64,000 nt of DNA from Bretschneidera sinensis (lineage: Eukaryota; Streptophyta; Magnoliopsida; Brassicales; Akaniaceae): the NCBI GenBank assembly GCA_023935145.1, contig CM043698.1:67515001-67579000 (forward strand), read 5' to 3'. Positions 59,496 to 64,000 of this stretch are shown here, piece by piece (the first letter of the stretch is position 1; each line of letters begins with the position of its first letter). The notes below the pieces were generated by a model, which saw only the letters and a program-made list of their open reading frames with translations, was not told the DNA's origin and made no database searches. Both the position numbers and the translations under genes were made by a program.

Positions 59496-60097
59496 TGTGA
59501 TAACTGATGGCCTTTTTAGTGGTAAAGCCACTTTCTCCACTTTGTTAAATATTGTATTTGCTTAATTAATAATGGTTGCAGCATTGGGACAACGTGGAAG
59601 GCAATTAAAAAAGGGTTAATGGAGCACTAATCTCTTGACCATTCATTTTGGAGAGGAACGTGGAGACTTGTCTACCACAAGTTCTTCAAGTGACTTGCCT
59701 ATAAATGACTTGTTTCAGTTGTGCTATATATAGTGTGAAGGAATCCGAGAGCATTCACTAGAAAGAGAGCAAATATTTTTGTGAGAGTTTTCTTGAGAGT
59801 TACCACTTAGAGAGGAAAATTTGTTCATTCTTTGTAAGTAATATTTTCCCAATTTTGTGAGAGAGTTGTTTCTCCTATTACAATAGAGATTAGACAATTG
59901 TTATCTCATTGTAATTAGAGAGAAGATGTTGTAATCCCTATTTTACAATAATGAAATCCTCCTACACTTGCCCGTGGTTTTTTACCCCAATTTGTTCGGG
60001 GGTTTTTCCACGTAAAATATTTGTGTTCATTTTATCTTTATTTTTCTCATTTCACTTTAGTTGTGTGTTAGCTTCGACCTGGTAATTTTTCCTAACA
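59496..60097 (+). repeat. 3' LTR of Copia D
   Basis: 602 bp, TGTGATAACTGATGG to TTCCTAACA, followed by the AATTT target duplication that continues the subtilase sequence. Confidence 0.92.
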
Positions 60098-60999
60098 AAT
60101 TTGAAACGCAACATTCAGTATGAAGTTCTAGATAACAATTTTAGGCACCAAGCTAGCTCCACAAGTGGCATACTTTTCATCCCGAGGACCTGATAGGCAG
60201 TCACCATGAATTCTGAAACCTGATATTTTGGCTCCTGGGGTTAATATATTTTGCCGCCTGGGTGCCGAACCGAGGCTTTGCAGTGATCGGCGAGGATAAT
60301 CTTCTACTCACGGATTATGCTATCATATCAGGAACTTCCATGTCATGTCTTCATGCAGCTGGCATTGCCACATTTCTTAAATCTACTCATCTCGATTGAA
60401 GTTCAGCTGCTATCTGATCAGCAATGATGACAACTGCAGATGTGATTGGCAATGCGAACGGTCTGATCATCGACATGACTACAGAGGTTGCTGATACTCC
60501 TCTTGATTTTGGAGGCGGGCACATAAATCCGAACAAGAGCATGGACCCTGGCCTTGTTTATGATATTGAGGTTGAAGACTCAATCAACTTCCTCTGTGGA
60601 TTGAACTATACAAGCAAACAGATGAAGATCATCACAAGGGCATCAAATTTTACTTGTGAAAATTCTAATCTTGATCTTAATTATCCCTCATTTATCGTAA
60701 TCCTGAACAATACTAATGCTACCAGCTTCACTTTCAAGAGGGTGTTGACGAACGTAGCAGATAGTAGCTCAGTTTATCATGCAGTAGTGCAGGCTCCTGC
60801 TGGTATGAAAGCTGTTGTGAATCCATCAACAATTTCTTTTGCAGGAAAATACAGTAAAGTTGAGTTCAATTTGACAGTGAACATTAATTTGGTGGTTATT
60901 GCTAGTGTTCCCCAGAGTGATTATATAGTGAATTATGGGTTTTTGAGCTGGTATGAGGTCAATGGGAAACATGTTGTGAGAAGTCCAATTGTCTCTTAA
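60098..60999 (+). pseudogene. Subtilisin-like protease copy 2, 3' part (disabled)
   Basis: Continues copy 2 after Copia D. It matches copy 1 from the NATFSIKFQ segment to the end. The first part has small indels (near 60105, 60128 and 60249) and TGG-to-TGA changes near 60208 and at 60397. The catalytic-Ser motif GTSMSCLHAAG keeps the usual Cys but has Leu for Pro. A TGA at 60415 sits exactly where copy 1 has its TGA (50371). From 60424 the Fn3-like C-terminal part is open for 191 codons and ends SPIVS with a TAA at 60997, five residues earlier than copy 1 (SAFAP). Confidence 0.87.
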
Positions 61000-61249
61000 T
61001 TTGCTTCTTAATCTGAGGAATGAGAAGCAACCATTGATGCTATCACGATAATTATGCAAAAAATATACATATTTATAGCTGCAGGCCTAACTTGGACAGT
61101 ATTCACCGCTCAAAATGAGGGATGAAAGTATGAAACCTATTGTTGTGGATGGTTGTTCTAGTGCATATAATTCCATGATTAATAAATCTAAAGTATATCT
61201 TATTAAGTGTACGTGTTCAAATGTCGTTTTTATTTATTTAAAAGTTTTT

Positions 61250-61740
61250 CATTGATTTGAAAAGTTCAAGGGTATTTTTAGTAAGAGAAATGTGAAAGAA
61301 AAAAAAAGCAAGAGGGAATAAAAGTATATAGAATAAACTTTTCTTAATAGGAGAGAAAAGTGAGGAAAAAAACTAAGGTGATTGAAGTTTTGCTCATACT
61401 TGTACAAATCATAATACTTTTAAATTAGAAGAATTGAGGAGTGAAGTATGAGAAAGAAAATAGATGAGTTTATTAATTACCAATTAATCCACATCTAATC
61501 TCTCATACTAATATTCATTACCATCACGAAGAATATATATAATGGTAAAATTAATATTATTACGTTTTTTTTCCTCATGCTTTTCTACTTTACTAAACAA
61601 AGGTCGGAGAAAACTATTTCTTTTCTCTTAGTTTTCCATCATCTCTACTAAACACATGAAATAAAACACTTATCTCCTTAGTTTTCTTTCCTCTTACGTT
61701 TCTTTTATTCAACTTTTCTCTCATACTAAACACATCTTAA
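61250..61740 (-). mobile_element. MITE-like copy related to the one in PLC intron 8
   Basis: On the minus strand from 61740: TTAAGATGTGTTTAGTATGAGAG, later CATGTGTTTAGTAGAG and TTTGTTTAGTAAAGTAGAAAAG, in the same order and spacing as at 6079-6240 (plus strand). The far end near 61265 has TTTTTAGTAAGAG. The ends are approximate and no target duplication was fixed. Confidence 0.45.
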
Positions 61741-64000
61741 GAGTTTATATCTTCATATATATGATTAATACAAATAGATATAAATATGTTAAAATAAAAT
61801 GAAAAGTTTGTGTAACATAGGCAACACTATGAACATTTCTTGTAGGCACAACAATGTAGTTGGGCCAATATCAAGTTACCTCTATATGGATTAAAACATT
61901 ACAATTGAATGTTCTATGCATTTAACTCTTACACCGATAAAGTTGACTGCTATTTCATTTTACCCTCAATTAAAAAAATAAGATAACTAATAAATATATA
62001 TTTTTTAATTTACATATCCAAGATTAATTAAGAAATTTTTTATTTATAAAATTGAAATTTAATTAAGAAAAATGTTAAGAAATATTTACTTTTAAGAAAT
62101 CACTTATAAATTAATAAATTTTTTATTATCTTGACATAGTTGCACAAAAATAGAACAAATATTTCTTAATTTTTAATTGACGTTAAAAAATGCAAAAACA
62201 ACTTAATCTTAACAAAGTCAACCTTAGGTGTTTTAAAATGACCACTGTAATATTTTAATTATTAGGGATTGATTTTGAAACGTCAAACCACAACTGGAGT
62301 ATTTGTATTTTCTCTTATATTTATTGTTTATTTAATGAGATCATGTTGGTACTTGTTAAATTCTTTTAGATATCAAAAGAAAATCAATTCGACTGGAAGG
62401 GTATTGGATTTAATTTAACCCTTATACTTGGTATTTTTCACAATCGTTGTATTAGTTAAATTTCAACAAGTACATTGAATTGATAAAAAAAATAGAGTAC
62501 ATAATTTGCACAATGTTATCGTGAATTCTATTTGAGATGAATAAAGCATAAAATAAGATGAACATCAATTTATCAGGCAAACAGAGTGAACAATATTAAT
62601 ACAATAAGAAAAGTTGTCTAAAGACTTCATTAGAAGTTATATCAACAACCCACATTCTTTTGCAGAGTAAGAAAAGAGAAAGGTACCAAATAAATTTAGC
62701 ATTGCGCTATAATAGAGCAATGTGTGTTCATCTCTTATATTGGGGTGGAGGAAACCAATATGTTAACTAGTGTAAAGTCAATAAAGACTGAATGAATCAA
62801 ACTCCGAGTATATATTAACAATATATTGATAATAATTTTTTACTATCTCGTTCTGTTCGTTGGTGCTAAAGTGGATGTGATTAAGCTATGGAGATTTTTT
62901 TTCTTAGGATTTGTAATTATGTTCAAGTAATAACAACACAGTTTCGTTCATCTTGGTCCTCAATATTTTCCCTTTTTCATGTTGATTGTTCCTCAGCATA
63001 TTTTTTCTTTCACCCACCATTTGATCCTAAAAACAAATTATGCTTGGCCAAATTCGATGGCATAGAAACTCTGTAGCAACATGATCCTATCATATATGGT
63101 TACTCAATTGTGTAATCACATGTATTGCAAATAGCATTAGCTATTGCGTGTTTGATCATGAGGTGTGATTCGTTCTTGAAGATAGATGGGTTCTCACAAG
63201 AAAATGGTCCAATACTCTACAAATGGAATTCAATAGCCATCGCTCAACGGGAACAGCAATAGGGTTATGTGCTTGTTACACAACTCTGGAAACTTTATGT
63301 GCTTATTTGTAACCTTAATTAAAAACTCAAGTTTTAACAATAGAACTGATGCCTAATATAAACAAGGCTTGTGCTTTGGTTTAACAAGAAGAGAGACAAA
63401 AGACCCTCCAAATCCTCATGCAGTTGCATTAATGGTATCTTGAGGTTGTTCAGCTAATTACCCACGGACAACCTATAGTGGCAAAATCAAATCCAATTTC
63501 ACTTGTGATCAGTGTGGTGTTTGAGTTACATAATTATCACAAGTCATGTGCTCGGACACATTGGGTCTTATATAGCTGCATCAGCCAGCTGATATGACAT
63601 CTAATGGATCATTTTATCATTAGTAACTTTCTATCTCTTCTCAATGTTGATGGGAAGCCAAATACAATAAACTTTGCAGGTCCTGAATTTTGCAATTATG
63701 CAACCCATTCTTTGTTTATGATAAAGTGTACACAATTTATAAGTTATGGGGTTCAAGAGTTCATATTTTCATATACAAATTGATTAAATGAACATAATAA
63801 ATGGTTGATAAAGTTCTTTTTGTTTTTAACTCCATGGCCCTTGCACCACTAATGTATATGTGTATTATTTTCATTTTTGTTTCTGTTCAACAAATATGGG
63901 AACAGAACTTGCGTTGTACTGACCTACTTAGGATCAAAGATAATTTTTATGGTCTGTTCAAAGTCACAGCTTTGAGTCTAGCAGGGTTCCATTAATGGAT
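61741..64000. other. Intergenic, nothing recognised
   Basis: AT-rich sequence without a conserved ORF, LTR or RNA gene that I can identify. From about 62500 to 64000 the composition is slightly more balanced, with short open frames under 65 codons that look random. Confidence 0.35.

Larger units (their letters stand above)
54849..60097 (+). mobile_element. Copia LTR retrotransposon D, inserted in subtilase copy 2
   Basis: 5249 bp with LTRs at 54849-55433 and 59496-60097 (TGTGATAAC to CTAACA) and a perfect AATTT target duplication (54844-54848 and 60098-60102). It has a PBS (55435), a polypurine tract (59485-59495) and one gag-pol frame. The frame has no shifts, only six nonsense codons, making it the least decayed element of the window. 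Tnt1/Tork-like by gag and pol sequence (from memory). Confidence 0.95.

Noticed and set aside
54849..60097. A second active protease gene beginning after Copia D
   Set aside because: 60098-60999 is the continuation of subtilase copy 2, split by the element; the AATTT duplication and the collinearity with copy 1 show this.

Overview
This is nuclear DNA of a dicot plant. It is AT-rich, and the genes have introns with plant-type splice sites. The recognisable proteins belong to plant families: a PI-PLC-X-domain protein, a SPARK-type receptor-like kinase and SBT1-type subtilases. Most of the rest is LTR retrotransposon, MITE-like and decayed repeat sequence. The species cannot be named from the sequence. 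No rRNA, tRNA or CRISPR array was found.

Layout. 1-3.9 kb (minus strand): the 3' part of a decayed Ty3/gypsy-like element, with an LTR start, a polypurine tract and a broken ORF related to the 'putative plant transposon protein' family. 5.7-9.9 kb (minus): an intact nine-exon PLC-like phosphodiesterase gene of 402 codons. 10-15.3 kb: AT-rich intergenic DNA with a fresh 112-bp tandem duplication. 15.3-28.0 kb: a Copia element (B), carrying a second complete Copia element (A) inserted into its leader. 28-35.9 kb: intergenic DNA with a 36-bp minisatellite, MITE candidates and old repeat debris. 35.9-47.2 kb: an intact nine-exon receptor-like kinase gene (674 residues) whose second intron holds a third Copia element (C). 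48.8-51.0 kb: a subtilase pseudogene. 51.3-61.0 kb: a second, more damaged copy of the block 'kinase last exon + flank + subtilase', interrupted by a fourth Copia element (D) with a perfect AATTT target duplication. 61-64 kb: a MITE-like copy, then nothing recognisable.

How it fits together. Only two genes look functional: the secreted, probably GPI-anchored PLC-like protein and the membrane receptor kinase. About 4.3 kb running from kinase exon 9 through the subtilase was duplicated in tandem. Both subtilase copies carry the same TGA just after the catalytic serine, so the ancestor was probably already broken. Later events were added copy by copy: an (AT)n expansion and a possible solo LTR in copy 1; a MITE, another insertion and Copia D in copy 2. 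The two subtilase copies complement each other for reconstructing what each has lost.

The most unusual signal is in Copia B. Its gag frame has no usable ATG, but the LTR contains an ATG followed by a splice donor that joins in frame to an acceptor just before gag. This predicts a start codon encoded in the LTR and spliced to gag across the primer-binding site. Exon boundaries were derived by hand from frame continuity, splice consensus and remembered family sequence; no database search was run.
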